A program made the position numbers and the translations under genes. The notes below the pieces were generated by a model that saw only the letters and a program-made list of their open reading frames with translations, was not told the origin of the DNA and made no database searches. This document shows positions 1-9,757 of a DNA stretch of 12,366 nt, one piece after another (the first letter of the stretch is position 1; the number at the start of each line of letters is the position of its first letter). This DNA is from an uncultured bacterium (lineage in GTDB: Bacteria > Patescibacteriota > Gracilibacteria > BD1-5 > UBA6164), in contig CAMZKR010000139.1 in NCBI GenBank assembly GCA_947311335.1, positions 1-12,366 on the forward strand, written 5' to 3'.

Positions 1-571
1 AAATGATAAAAAAGAAATAAAATCTACTTTATTAAATAATATAATAAAAAGATTAAATTTATATGAAAAAGAGTTAAAACGAGCTTATGAAAAATATAAA
101 AAGATGTTACAATCTAAAGTACTTTCTTATAAAAAATCTATAAATGAAAAAGATAATGAAAAAAGAGAAATCCTAAAATTTCTTCACAACACTTGTTTTG
201 ATATAATCCCGCAAAACTTTACAGATAAACTTATAGCAGAGATGAAACTAAACTCTTTGATTATTCCATGACTTAAAATAAACCCTAAAAGAATAGATAT
301 AGTAAATGGTAATTTTGGAGAAGCAGACTCAGAATATAATCCTACAAAATGGCAAGAAAATCTAATAGATTTTTTAAATAAAATGATTTATTGAGAAATA
401 AATCCTAAAGATAGTCTTTTAAAAAAATCAAGTTTGATATGACCTTTTTCTTGAAATATAGATCCAGAAGATTTTAAAGCATTATTAGAACAAAAATGAA
501 TTATGGGAGATTCTGGAATGTATTTTAATATAGAAAAAGCAAGAGAAAATTTAAGTAAAGAAAAAACTTAA
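1..571 (+). CDS. Unrecognised protein, C-terminal 189 residues (5' end outside window)
   Basis: The gene is open from the window edge (first full codon at position 2) to TAA at 569-571, with five in-frame TGA codons read as Gly. The first 60 or so visible residues are rich in Lys and Glu (for example NLYEKELKRAYEKYKKML) and look like a helical coiled-coil segment. A more globular tail follows, with NPTKWQENLIDFLNKMIYG and the repeated GPFSGNIDPEDF and EQKGIMGDSGMYF style turns. I see no signal peptide or membrane segment in the visible part, and no family motif that I can name. It lies about 100 bp upstream of the efflux adaptor gene on the same strand, so it may or may not belong to that transcript. 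Its C-containing codons look slightly more frequent than in the genes downstream. That it is coding is fairly certain; its function is unknown. Confidence 0.75.
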
Positions 572-671
572 AATAATTTTTTAATTGAACAAAAATAAAT
601 ATATTTGACTTGTAAAAAATGATGATATGTTAGCTTTAAAAAAGTTTATAAATAATTAATAAAAAATTTAT

Positions 672-2612
672 ATGAGAAAAATAAATATATTACTTTTAAT
701 TTTCATTTCATTATCTATTATATCTTGTTCTAAAGGAGTTTTAGATGAAGGGAAAGAAGAAATAAAGAAACAGGATTTTTATATAAAAACATCCAATATT
801 ACTGATTTACCTAGAGATTATATTTTAAAAAAGAGTTGAATAATAGAGTCTTCACAAAATATAATATTATCTTCAAACGCTATTTGAAGAGTTTCTAGAG
901 TAGATGTAAAAGAATGACAAAATGTAAAAAAATGACAAATATTAGCTTATTTAGAAGATAATATTTGAAGTTATAATTTAAATCTTCAAAAATGAGCTAA
1001 TACTTTAGAAATGACAAAAATAAATTATGAATCAACTAAAATAACTTTAGATAAACAAGTTTTTGATTTAGAAATAAATTTAGATAATTTAAAAAATAAT
1101 TTATTAGCTTTAGAAAATGATAAAATAGAAACATTAAGACAAACACAGAGTAATTTAGATAATTCAAATATAAAAAATAAAGATTCAAAATCATATTTAG
1201 ATATAGAAAAACTTCAAAATACAATAGAAAAACTAACACTTGATTATAATTCTAAACTTATAGCAGATAAACAGGTTATAAATGGTTATAAATTATCATT
1301 AAATAAAGAACAAAACACTCTTTTAATAATGATGAATGATGTAATAGATTTCAGTGATAAATTACTTTGAGTTACTGATAATTATAAAGATGAAGCAAAA
1401 GAAATAAGGGATTTTTTATGAACAAAAGATAAAACTCAAAAGCAAATTTCATTTGAAGCATTAAAAAGTTTAATAACATATAAAGAAAATAAATTTAATT
1501 CTATAGATTTAAATTATATAAGTAAAGAAAATATATTAAAAAATTTAGATATAATAAATTTTGGATATGATAAATTAAAGTTTCTTTTAAATTCTTTAGA
1601 AGAAACTTTAAATAATTCAATTGAAAGTTATTGAGTACTTTGAAAAGCAGAAATATCTGCTTATATTTGAAATATAAATTTATATCAAGTAACTTTTTCT
1701 TGAAATTATACTTGATTTGTTGCTTATAATAATGGAACTTCAACATTTTTAAAAACATATGAGACATCAGAAGAATCAACAAAAAAACAAATAGATTTAT
1801 TAAAACAAGATAAGCAAATACTAGAAAAAACTTTTAGTTTATGAAATTTGTGAGCAGATGTATCCTATAATAAAACAGTTATAAACTATAAAGATAAAAT
1901 TACTAGCTTAAAATCTCAAATTAAAATAGTAAATAATAATTTAGAAAATGCTAAAAAAACTAGAGTAGTTGCTTTAAAGAATTTGAATAATTCAATCGAT
2001 TTAGCAAAAATATCTTATAATGAAGCGTTAAAACAAGTCTCTAAACTTATTATTAAATCACCAATTTCTTGAGTTATAAATGGAGTATATATTGATAATG
2101 GGCAAGAAGTAAATCAATGAACAAAAGTTTTTTCAATAATTAATAACAAAATACCAGAAGTTAAAATATATTTTGATAAAAAAGAACTTTCACTTGTAAA
2201 TATTTGAAAAAATATTTACTGAAAAAATGATTGAAAGATATATACTTGAAGTATTTATTCTATATCAAATATTGCTGATAATAATTTCAAATATCCAGCT
2301 ATAATAAATTTTAATAATTGATTTAATTTAATAGGAGATTTATTAGAAATAGAAATTCCAATTAAAACAGAAAAATATTTTTTACCTATAAATATTGTTC
2401 AAATAGTTAAAGATAATATTTGATATGTTAATGTATTAAAAGATTGAAAAATTAAAAATGTTCAACTTAATTTTTGAGAAATACAAAATGATAAAATAGA
2501 AATTAGATGATGTATAACACTTTTGGAAAAAGAATGTACATCACTTAATATAATTTTAAATGATATTACAAATTATGATGAAGAGAAATTTAATATTGTA
2601 GTAAAAAAATAA
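672..2612 (+). CDS. RND-type efflux periplasmic adaptor (HlyD/AcrA family) lipoprotein, unusually long
   Basis: This 646-residue protein uses UGA as Gly throughout and is probably the membrane-fusion adaptor of the transporter encoded 4 nt downstream. The N-terminus is a lipoprotein signal: a hydrophobic stretch at about residues 5-18 ending SIISC, with Cys19 as the predicted lipidated residue. The two halves of a barrel-sandwich (lipoyl-like) domain are visible: GRVSRVDVKEGQNVKKGQIL at about residues 70-92, and IKSPISGVINGVYIDNGQEV at about 460-485. Between them lie some 350 residues of Lys/Glu/Asn-rich helical hairpin, far longer than the hairpin of usual adaptors (total 350-450 residues). 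Part of this insert (about 330-400) is richer in aromatic residues and may be an extra domain. A beta-barrel and membrane-proximal part follows. The start is set by the signal peptide; there is no Shine-Dalgarno sequence before it. The substrate cannot be told. The family assignment is good. Confidence 0.88.
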
Positions 2613-2616
2613 ATAT

Positions 2617-5600
2617 ATGAAAAATTTAACAAAATGATTTTTTGCTTTCTGGGTAAAAAATTACAAAATATCCTTTTTACTAATATTTCTTATTCTTATA
2701 TCCTGAATATTTTCTCTATTTACTATTCCAAAAGAATCTAGTCCTGATATAAAATTTTGACTTATATCGATATTTACATCATACCTTTGAGTTAATCCTG
2801 TAGATATAGATTCTTTAATTACTGAAAAAGTAGAAAAAGAAATAAAAGATATAAAATGAATAAAGAAAATAACATCAACTTCTTCTGTTTGAGCTTCCTC
2901 AGTTATCGTTGAATTATATAATTGAGTGAATTCAAGAGATGTAATGACAGATATAAAAGATAAAATTGATACTATTTCTTTTCCAGAAGATGCTCAGGAT
3001 TCTATTGTGGAAGAAATTAGTTCAAAAAATGAACTTATGTTTGAAGTTTTGATTTATTGAGATAAAAATAAATTTTCTAATTTTTATTTAAAAACTGAAG
3101 CAAGAAAAATTCAAAGTGCTTTAGAATGAAGAGCTTGAATAGTTTCAATTGATGTATGATGACTTAGTTCATTTAAATGGTCTAATACTTGATGATGATG
3201 AGTAGATAATTATGAAATAAAAGTTTTAATATCAAAAGAAAAACTTGAGAATCTTGGTTTAAGTTTAAATGCTATAGCTAATCTAATTAGGGCATATAAT
3301 AAAAATACACCTTTATGAAATTATACTATTTGAGATTTAAACTATGATTTTAGATTTTCTTGAGAATTAACAAGTATTGAAGAATTAAAAAAATTAACGA
3401 TTAGAGATATTGCTTGATCAAAAATAAAATTATCTGATATAGCAAAAATAAAAAAAGAATATCCTAAAAAAGAAATTAAATCTTTGTGATTTTATAATAA
3501 GGTTTGATATAATTATACTTCTGTAGTTTTTAATAAATCAGAATGAAGTAATGTATTTGATGTTTCGGATAATGCTAAAAAATTACTTGAAGAATATATA
3601 AAAAATACTCCAAGTATGAAATGAATAGAAATAAAATATACAAAAGATATGTCAGAACTTATTATTGAAGATTATAAAAATTTATCAAATACATGATTTA
3701 CAACAATAATACTTGTTTTTATAACAATACTTATTTTTATTTGATTTAGAGAATCATTAATAGCATCTTTTTTGTTACCATTATCTTTTTTAGTAACATT
3801 TATAGTCCTTGATATTATATGACTTAGTTTAAATTTTCTTACAAATTTTTCATTAGTTTTAACACTATGAATAGCAATAGATACTATAATAGTAATTATT
3901 GAGGGAGCTAGTGAAAGGCAAAGAACAGGATATTCAAGAAAAAATGCTATTTTATTATCAATAAAAGATTTAAAATCACCACTTATAAGTTGAACTATGA
4001 CAACACTTGTTGCATTTTTACCACTTATGTTTTTACCAGGTATTACATGAAAATTCTTATCATATATTCCTATAACTGTTTTTTCTACACTTTCAGCTGC
4101 TTTAATACTTTCACTTACTGTTTCTGCTGCTCTTTTTCTTAAATTTTCTAAAAAAACTAATTTATATTTAGAAGATAGAAAATTAGAAGAACATATGAAT
4201 ATTGAAGAAAAAGAGTTATTAAAAGTAAATAGAAATTGAAAAAAAATAATAAATAGTAAAAATATTTCTCTTAGACATAGATTATTAAAAAAATTATCAG
4301 AAAAATATTCATCTACATTAAAAAGATTTCTTTGAAGTAAAAAAAATAGATTATTTTCTATTTTTATTCCTATTATATTACTTATATTTACTTTTTTAGT
4401 TTTATCACCAAAAATAGGTTTTACTATCTTTCCAAGTACAGATAATTCAATTATTAATATTACACTAAAATCTAAAACATGAACAGATGAAGAGGTCTTA
4501 AAAAAATATTTAAATAAAATAGATAAATATATATCAAAATATCCTGAAATGAAAGTATTTTATTCTACTATTTTATGAAATAATATAAATGTTTATGTAG
4601 AACTTATAAATAATCTTGAAAGACAAGATAAGTGAATGAAAAGTGTTTTTCAAATAGAAAAATTAATTACTAAAGATATTAATAAATTTAAATCCGATTG
4701 ATTAAAAGTAGAAGTATCTATTTTAAAAGATTGACCACCAACAGTTAAGCCTATTTGAGTAAAGCTTATAGCAATAGATAATAAAAAAATTGATAGTTTA
4801 AAGAAAGTAGCATATGATTTTGAAAAATATTTAAAAACTATTAAATGAACAAAAAATATATGAAGTACATCAACAGATAATCCTGGTCAATTTGTTTTTA
4901 GATTTAATAAAGATAAACTTGATTCTATAGGATTAAATCCAAATGATATTTTATTTGAGTTATATGGTTATACTTTTTGAGTAAAAGCATGAAGTATAAA
5001 ATCTACATATGAAGATAATAATATTGTTTTAAAAGTAGATAATTTTGATAAAAATTTAACTCCTAATGATATAAATAATCTTATAATAAATACTAAAGTT
5101 TGAAAAATAAGAATTTGAGATTTTGTTGATTATAGTTTTGATAAATCTTTATCAGCTATTAATAGAGAAGATTCAAAAATTATTATTTCTATTGAAGCTG
5201 ATTTAGAAACATGAGTATTACCAACAGAAATTCAACCAAGATTTATTAAGTTTGCAGAAAATTATAATTTTCCTGAATGAATATCATTTTCCACTTGATG
5301 AGAAAGTAAAGAAAATAGTGAACTTATAATTTCTACAGTAAAATCATTTTTTATCTCACTTTTTTTGATATTTTCTATATTAGTATTCCAGTTTAATTCT
5401 TATATGCAGCCACTTGTTATACTTTATAGTGTTGTACTTGCTTTTATATGAGTAAATTTTTGATTATATTTTACTTGATACCCATATTCTATGCCATTTG
5501 CTATATGATTTATAGCACTTACTTGAGTTGTTGTAAATGATGCTATTATACTTGTTGATAGAATAAATAAAGAATTATCTAAAAGAGAAAATAAATTAAA

Positions 5601-5862
5601 TTTAGAAAATTTAAAAAAAGAAAAGATTGATGCTATAGTACTTGCTTGAAAAAGTAGATTGCAACCAATTATTGTAACAACATTAACCACTATATTTTGA
5701 GTATTACCACTTGCTATGCAAGATGCATTTTGGTGATGACTTGGTTATACTATAATTTTTGGTTTATTTGTTTGAAGTTTTATGACTCTTTTTATTATAC
5801 CCGCTCTTTATTACATTTTCTTTTATAGAGAAAAAGAATTTAGAAAAAAAGTTGCTAATTAA
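2617..5862 (+). CDS. RND-superfamily efflux transporter, inner-membrane component (AcrB/HAE1-like)
   Basis: This 1081-residue protein matches the usual size of AcrB-type pumps. The layout is the duplicated RND one: an N-terminal membrane helix (about residues 17-37), a porter domain starting with the typical ESSPDIKFG and VDIDSLITEKVEKEI motifs, a first membrane bundle at about 350-515, a seventh helix at about 585-605, a second porter domain, and a second bundle at about 908-1065. TM4 carries GIAIDTIIVIIEG. The first Asp of the AcrB proton-relay pair is kept (D422), but the second is Thr423. In TM10 the position of the relay Lys reads N974-D975 within VVVNDAIILVD. Proton-coupled export of an unknown substrate is therefore likely, with a modified relay. 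It starts 4 nt after the adaptor stop, so the two form one operon. No outer-membrane TolC-like factor is encoded nearby, which fits a CPR cell thought to lack a classical outer membrane. Confidence 0.93.
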
Positions 5863-5941
5863 ATTATATTTTTTATAATTTAATTAATTTTAATAATATT
5901 TATAAAATTATGTTTGTTTATTTATTATTAAGTATTAGAAG

Positions 5942-5972
5942 ACCATACAAAAAATATTTCTTTTTGTATAGT
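5942..5972 (+). terminator. AT-rich hairpin, possible terminator of the efflux operon
   Basis: ATACAAAAA (5945-5953) is the exact inverted complement of TTTTTGTAT (5961-5969), with a 7-nt loop. The stem extends by AC/GT (5942-5943 with 5971-5972) across one mismatch, and a T-rich tract follows. It lies 80 bp after the transporter stop. The stem is GC-poor, so its strength is uncertain. Confidence 0.5.
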
Positions 5973-5999
5973 TTTTGTATTTAAAAAAATAATAAATAA

Positions 6000-6034
6000 A
6001 AAACTTTCTTAAGGAAAACTTAAGGGAGTTTTTT
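6000..6034 (+). terminator. Rho-independent terminator-like hairpin
   Basis: AAAACTTTCTTAAG (6000-6013) pairs over 14 bp with CTTAAGGGAGTTTT (6019-6032), using two U-G pairs and a GAAAA loop. A short T run ends it at 6034. This is the best terminator in the window. The A-run before and T-run after could let it act in both directions. It separates the efflux operon from the acetyltransferase gene. Confidence 0.75.
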
Positions 6035-6108
6035 AATTACTAAAAATTAAATTTAAAAAAATATACTATAAAGAAAATTATAAAAATAATATTTAAAATA
6101 ATAAATAA

Positions 6109-6666
6109 ATGAAAACAATATATTTATGAGATAATAATCTTCAAATAGAAGAGTATATTACCAAAAAAGAAAAATATTTAATTAAAGAATGATTTAAATC
6201 AGAAATTAAATTTATTTTAACAAAAAAGGAATTAAATCTAATTCAAAAAGCAACAAAAGAAGAAGATAATTTAGAGAGCCATAATAATAGAATTTATATA
6301 GAAAATGCTCATAATTGAATAATTTTTTTAACAAAATGATCTAAAATAATTGGATTTATATTTAATTTTAGTTATAAATTTAAAGAGCAAGATATTTTTG
6401 AAAGAGGCACTTTATGGATTGATCCAGAATTTCGTCAATATGGATTTTGAAAATATCTTATGTTTAAAATGACAAAATATTTAAATTGAAAACCAATAGT
6501 TTCAGTTACTTCAAATTCAATTGTACAAAAGATAAATGAGGTTTTAATGGAATATGAAATAATAGAGCCAGAATGAGATTTTAGAAAATCCTTAGAAGAA
6601 AATTGACCATTAAATTCAAAATATCGTTATTTTATAAGTAATAAAATAGCAAAATTGATAAAATAA
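6109..6666 (+). CDS. GNAT-fold N-acetyltransferase domain protein
   Basis: This 185-residue protein probably transfers an acyl group from acyl-CoA to an amine; the substrate is unknown. The key evidence is the central GNAT motif A region at about residues 100-120: beta-strand TLWIDPEF followed by RQYGFGKYLMFKMTKYL. R109-Q-Y-G-F-G114 fits the (Q/R)xxGx(G/A) acetyl-CoA pyrophosphate loop. The preceding strands, IIFLTKGSKIIGFIFNF, match the usual strands before motif A. The C-terminal part (VSVTSNSIVQKINEVLMEYE) would form the later helix and strand. There is no signal peptide. It sits between two terminator-like hairpins upstream and a deacylase-like gene 72 bp downstream on the same strand. 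The length is typical of the family. The ATG at 6109 is the first start after the terminator, with an A-rich leader and no Shine-Dalgarno. Confidence 0.75.
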
Positions 6667-6738
6667 TAAATTTGTTATAGTTTTTTTATTTAAATTATTA
6701 CTTAGTAACTAATATTTATTAATTTAAAGTAAATAATT

Positions 6739-7614
6739 ATGAAATATATAAAATATAAAAATTATTCAAATACATATGTATTTGATACAAAAAAGAAATG
6801 AAAGACTATATGAATATTTTGATGAATACATTGAAATGAAATAGCTTGAGTTAATATAATAAAAAAATTAATTAAAAAAATAGAATCATGAAAGTTAAAA
6901 TTATTAAGTTGAAAATTAATTTTAGTTTTATGTAATGAATGAGCAATCTTAGTTTGACAGAGAGAAATAAAATATAATTTAAATAGACTTTTTAAAGAAA
7001 AATATTTAAATAATGATTCTAAAGAATATGAAATAAAAAGAGTGAAAAAATTATCAGAAATTATAAAAGAAGTTGATATACTTTTTGATATACATTCTGT
7101 AAGTTCAAAATCAGTACCATTTATGTTTGCTGAGAATGTTTGAAATGAAATAAAAATAGCAAGTAATATATATAATTGAAAAATCGTTATATGATGGGGG
7201 AAAATAGCTTGAGATATAATTTCTTGAGACACGGACTCTTATGCACATAATTTATGAAAAACAGCATTTACTATAGAATGTTGAAACCATAATTATAGTA
7301 AAGCTTCTGAAGTTGGGTTTAATTCATCAATTAATTTATTAAAAGAATTTTGATTAATAAAAAAATGAAATATAAAAAATAAAAATAAATTAGAATTAAT
7401 TGAAATGTATAAAATAAAAACAACAAAAACTTGAAATTTTAAATTTGTTAAATGAATTTATAATTTTAAAGAAATAAAAACTTGAGAATTAATATGATAT
7501 AGTTCTAAAGAAAAATTATATGCAAAAGAAGATTTTATTATTTTATTACCAAATTATTGAAAATTAAAAAAATGATTAGAAATATTTTATTTTTGAAGGA
7601 AGTTGAAAATTTAA
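6739..7614 (+). CDS. AstE/AspA-family zinc-dependent deacylase (succinylglutamate desuccinylase/aspartoacylase-like)
   Basis: This is a 291-residue member of the M14-like AstE/AspA family, enzymes that remove an acyl group from an N-acyl amino acid or trim small amide bonds. All the landmark residues are present: the zinc motif FGGIHGNEIAG (H31, E34), the substrate-binding N82-R83 in KYNLNRLF, the third zinc ligand H119 in LFDIHS, and the catalytic Glu180 in AFTIECGNH. Several of these glycines are encoded by TGA. The C-terminal 80 residues form a separate beta-rich tail, as in other family members. There is no signal peptide, so it is probably cytoplasmic. The exact substrate cannot be read from the sequence. 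Its stop shares the palindrome TTAA (7611-7614) with the stop of the convergent tsaC gene, so there is no room for a terminator between them. Confidence 0.88.
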
Positions 7615-8165
7615 TTTTTTCTTAAATATTTTAAATCTAAATTATCTCATATAAATTCAAATATATTAGATGTTTTATTTCTTCATATTTTTCAATTTAA
7701 AATCTTAACTATTTTCTTATCAAGATAGTAACTAAAAGTTTCTTTAAGTTTATTTATATCATATATTTCTTTTTTTCATGAATTATTAGCACTTGTTAAA
7801 AATATAGGTCATAATTTTTTGATTAGTTTTTTTTGAGAATCATTATGAGCAACTCTTAGAGCAATCTTTTTATAAATATTTCTATTTTGGAATCATATAC
7901 CATTTTCATTTTCATAATTTAACCAAAGGGAAATACTATTAGAATTAGTTAAAACAGTAAAAGGTTTTTTATAGTTTTTAAGAAAATTAATTTGTTTTTT
8001 AGTTAAACTTGTATTTTCTTTTAACCAATTAAAATCATAAACCATAATTGCAAGAGCCTTTTCATAGTTTCTTTTTTTTATTTTATATATTTTTTCATAA
8101 GATTTTGTTTCATTTATAGAACAAGCTATTCAAAAACATGTATCAGTTGGTATTAGGTAAATCAT
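7611..8165 (-). CDS. tsaC: Threonylcarbamoyl-AMP synthase (Sua5/YciO/YrdC family), short form
   Basis: This 184-residue protein is predicted to make threonylcarbamoyl-AMP from threonine, bicarbonate and ATP, the first step of the t6A37 modification of ANN-decoding tRNAs. It starts with MIYLIPTDTCFGIAC, the family's P-T-(D/E)-T-x-(F/Y)-G substrate motif. A KIYKIKKRNYEKALAIMV segment matches the conserved basic region, and LGPIFLTSANNSG near residues 120-132 is the SxN nucleotide motif. The usual length of TsaC is about 190; the extra Sua5 C-terminal domain is absent. It is the last gene of the minus-strand cluster, 24 nt after the methyltransferase-like gene. The KxR region is less canonical than in E. 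coli, so YciO-type function is not fully excluded. No other t6A genes (tsaB, tsaD, tsaE) are in the window. Confidence 0.88.
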
Positions 8166-8189
8166 TTTTGTTCGAGTTTTTTTAATTTT

Positions 8190-8786
8190 TTAAAAATCGT
8201 ATTTTCATAGTTTTATAACTTCTTGAGCAGTAGATAAAGAAAATACATCATTTCTATATGTTATTTTCAATCTACTATTTATATTATTAACTCATTTAAA
8301 TAATAGATTTCATAATCATTTTGGATTACAAAGAAGTATTTGAACAGAATTTTTTCAAGTTTCGACAATTCTATCCAATATTTTATCTTTTGGGTAAGTA
8401 AAAAGTGGTAAATAAATTATATCAGCATTTTTATAATCATAATCAACTCAATCTCATTGATGAAATGTTATTTTATCTAAATTTAATCAATTAATCATTT
8501 CTCATGACATAAAAACAGCTTCATGGTTATTATCTACTCAAATAATATTTTTTATATTTGTATTTTCATATATATATAATAATGTTTCAGGTAATGGTCA
8601 TGAACCAACAGCTACAAGAGTTTTAGCATTTGAAAAATCTAATGATTCTATTTCTTTATCTTTTCTTTCAAAGCTTTCTCTTATAATATCTTTGTCTAAT
8701 AATTCAGAAAAACTATTAAAGTTATGAATTCATTTTGTCATAATTGATACGGATTGCACAGATTCAACTGTTCTTAAATAGTACAT
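8190..8786 (-). CDS. Class I SAM-fold protein resembling the catalytic domain of nicotianamine synthase-like enzymes
   Basis: This 198-residue protein is counted from an ATG that lies inside the tail of the upstream gene (13-nt overlap). An alternative ATG at 8741 gives 183 residues. The Rossmann core is clear: KTLVAVGSGPLPETLLYIYE (residues about 56-74) is the SAM glycine loop. GSGPLP followed by a helix is characteristic of nicotianamine/opine metallophore synthases (NAS, CntL). IIGVDNNHEAV gives the acidic end of strand 2 (D85), and ITFHQGDGVDYDYKNADIIYLP matches the next strand pair. NAS-type enzymes transfer aminopropyl groups from SAM, but many relatives are uncharacterised, so the reaction is not claimed. 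The usual N-terminal helical domain of NAS is missing here; see the overlapping upstream gene. The longer start is preferred because of that overlap. A plain methyltransferase remains possible. Confidence 0.7.
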
Positions 8787-9022
8787 ATTTGCATTTGTAA
8801 AAAATCTTGATAAAATTTATAATATTTACTATGAAGAAAAGTATCATATAATTTCTCATTTTTATTTTCAACTAATACTAAATATCTCCTTAAATTTCTC
8901 ATAACAGCAAAAAAATCTTTTTTGTTATGAATATAGTCAATATTTACTATTTCTTTTCTAAATTCTTCTAAATGTTTTACTAAGTCATTAACACTTAAAA
9001 TATCTGATTTTGATATTTTCAT
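8774..9022 (-). CDS. Small helical protein of unknown function, overlapping the NAS-like gene
   Basis: This 82-residue protein has no in-frame TGA and no signal peptide. It is predicted to be largely helical (VNDLVKHLEEFRKEIVNIDY, NLRRYLVLVENKNEKLYDTF) and ends in the aromatic stretch SKYYKFYQDFLQM. It starts 18 nt after the HD-hydrolase stop and overlaps the next gene by 13 nt in the -1 frame, so the two are probably translated in a coupled way. Its position directly before a NAS-like catalytic domain, and the combined length of about 280 residues, suggest that it may be the helical N-terminal domain of that protein encoded separately, or separated by a frameshift. That link is an inference. 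I do not recognise it as a family on its own. Confidence 0.65.
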   Translation of the reverse strand: MKISKSDILSVNDLVKHLEEFRKEIVNIDYIHNKKDFFAVMRNLRRYLVLVENKNEKLYDTFLHSKYYKFYQDFLQMQICTI

Positions 9023-9040
9023 AGTTAAATTTTTTTTAAA

Positions 9041-9691
9041 TTATATATTAGTTTTAGCTTCTTTTATTTTATTTAATAATAAATTTATAAATAGATTATA
9101 TTGTTTAGTAGTTTTAATATCCATATCAAATACTGTTTTCGATTTTTTATATATTGGTATAAAATAGTTTTCAACCTCTCTTATCTTTCTTATTTTTTTT
9201 TCTTTTAGAAAAGGAGTCATATCAGACAAATTATGTATTTGATCAGATATCTTTATAAAAAAGATCCAAGGTTCAGCCATAATTCAAGTATATAATCTAT
9301 TTAAATATAAATGAAACCTATAATCCTTATATTCTTCAAGATTATCATAATTTTCTAAATTACTTATTTTTCTTTGTTTTATTTTCTTTTCATAATCTTT
9401 TTTTAATTTTGTATTATTCTTTGGTTTTTTATTTTTTGATAAAGCATTTACAGCAAATCAAACTCTTGTTCAAAATATTTTATTTATATCTAAACTACTT
9501 ATTTTTGTATCTTCACATATATCATGTAAAACAGCAGCAACAAGCATATCTTCTGGGAAATTGTATTTTTTTAATAATTTCATAACAGCAATAGGATGAT
9601 TTATATATTCTGTACCATCTTTTCTTTTTTGTCATTTGTGATATTTTTTAGCTAAAGTTATTGCTTGTTTGAGTTTTTTAAACGATAACAT
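9041..9691 (-). CDS. Stand-alone HD-domain phosphohydrolase of RelA/SpoT type (Mesh1-like, probable small alarmone hydrolase)
   Basis: This 216-residue protein has the metal-dependent HD domain of RelA/SpoT enzymes, which hydrolyse (p)ppGpp to GDP/GTP and pyrophosphate. The motifs come in the family order: KKYHKGQKRKDGTEYINHP (H18, H32), AAVLHDICEDT (H56-D57, E60-D61), IFGTRVGFAVNAL and FIKISDQIHNLSDM (D150, H153-N154). There is no synthetase, TGS or ACT domain, and the length fits a single-domain hydrolase. An insert rich in Lys (about residues 87-125) separates the HD core from the last metal motif. The start is the first ATG before the conserved helix. It lies 66 bp after rsmG and 18 nt before the small unknown gene. 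With no synthetase partner visible, the natural substrate could be another nucleotide, such as NADPH, which Mesh1 also cleaves. Confidence 0.88.
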
Positions 9692-9707
9692 AATTTTAAA
9701 GTTTCAT

Positions 9708-9744
9708 ATTACATATTTATTATATTTTAGCTATAATATGTAAT
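9708..9744. repeat. Inverted repeat between rsmG and the HD-hydrolase gene
   Basis: ATTACATATT (9708-9717) is the exact inverted complement of AATATGTAAT (9735-9744), with a 17-nt spacer containing TTTTAGCTATA. It fills much of the 66-bp gap between two minus-strand genes. It could be an internal processing or attenuation hairpin, or an operator. An AT-rich TATAAT-like string on the minus strand lies within it but has no well-spaced -35, so no promoter is called. Confidence 0.4.
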
Positions 9745-9757
9745 TATCAAAATTTCT

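Noticed and set aside
1036..1239. Minus-strand open frame of 67 codons inside the adaptor gene
   Set aside because: Low-complexity Leu/Phe/Tyr/Asn translation, which is the expected antisense shadow of an AT-rich Lys/Asn/Glu-rich gene.
2617..5862. Degenerate transporter pseudogene with many stops
   Set aside because: Every apparent internal stop is TGA and fits glycine; no TAA or TAG interrupts the 1081-codon frame, so the gene is intact under code 25.
6762..7232. Minus-strand open frame of 156 codons
   Set aside because: It lies antisense to the AstE-like gene, whose plus-strand frame carries all family motifs; the TGA-rich Gly codons become TCA (Ser) in antisense, keeping the shadow frame open.
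9720..9757. Internal promoter for the HD-hydrolase gene (TTGATA and TATAAT on the minus strand)
   Set aside because: The spacing is about 20 bp and such strings are expected by chance in DNA of this composition.
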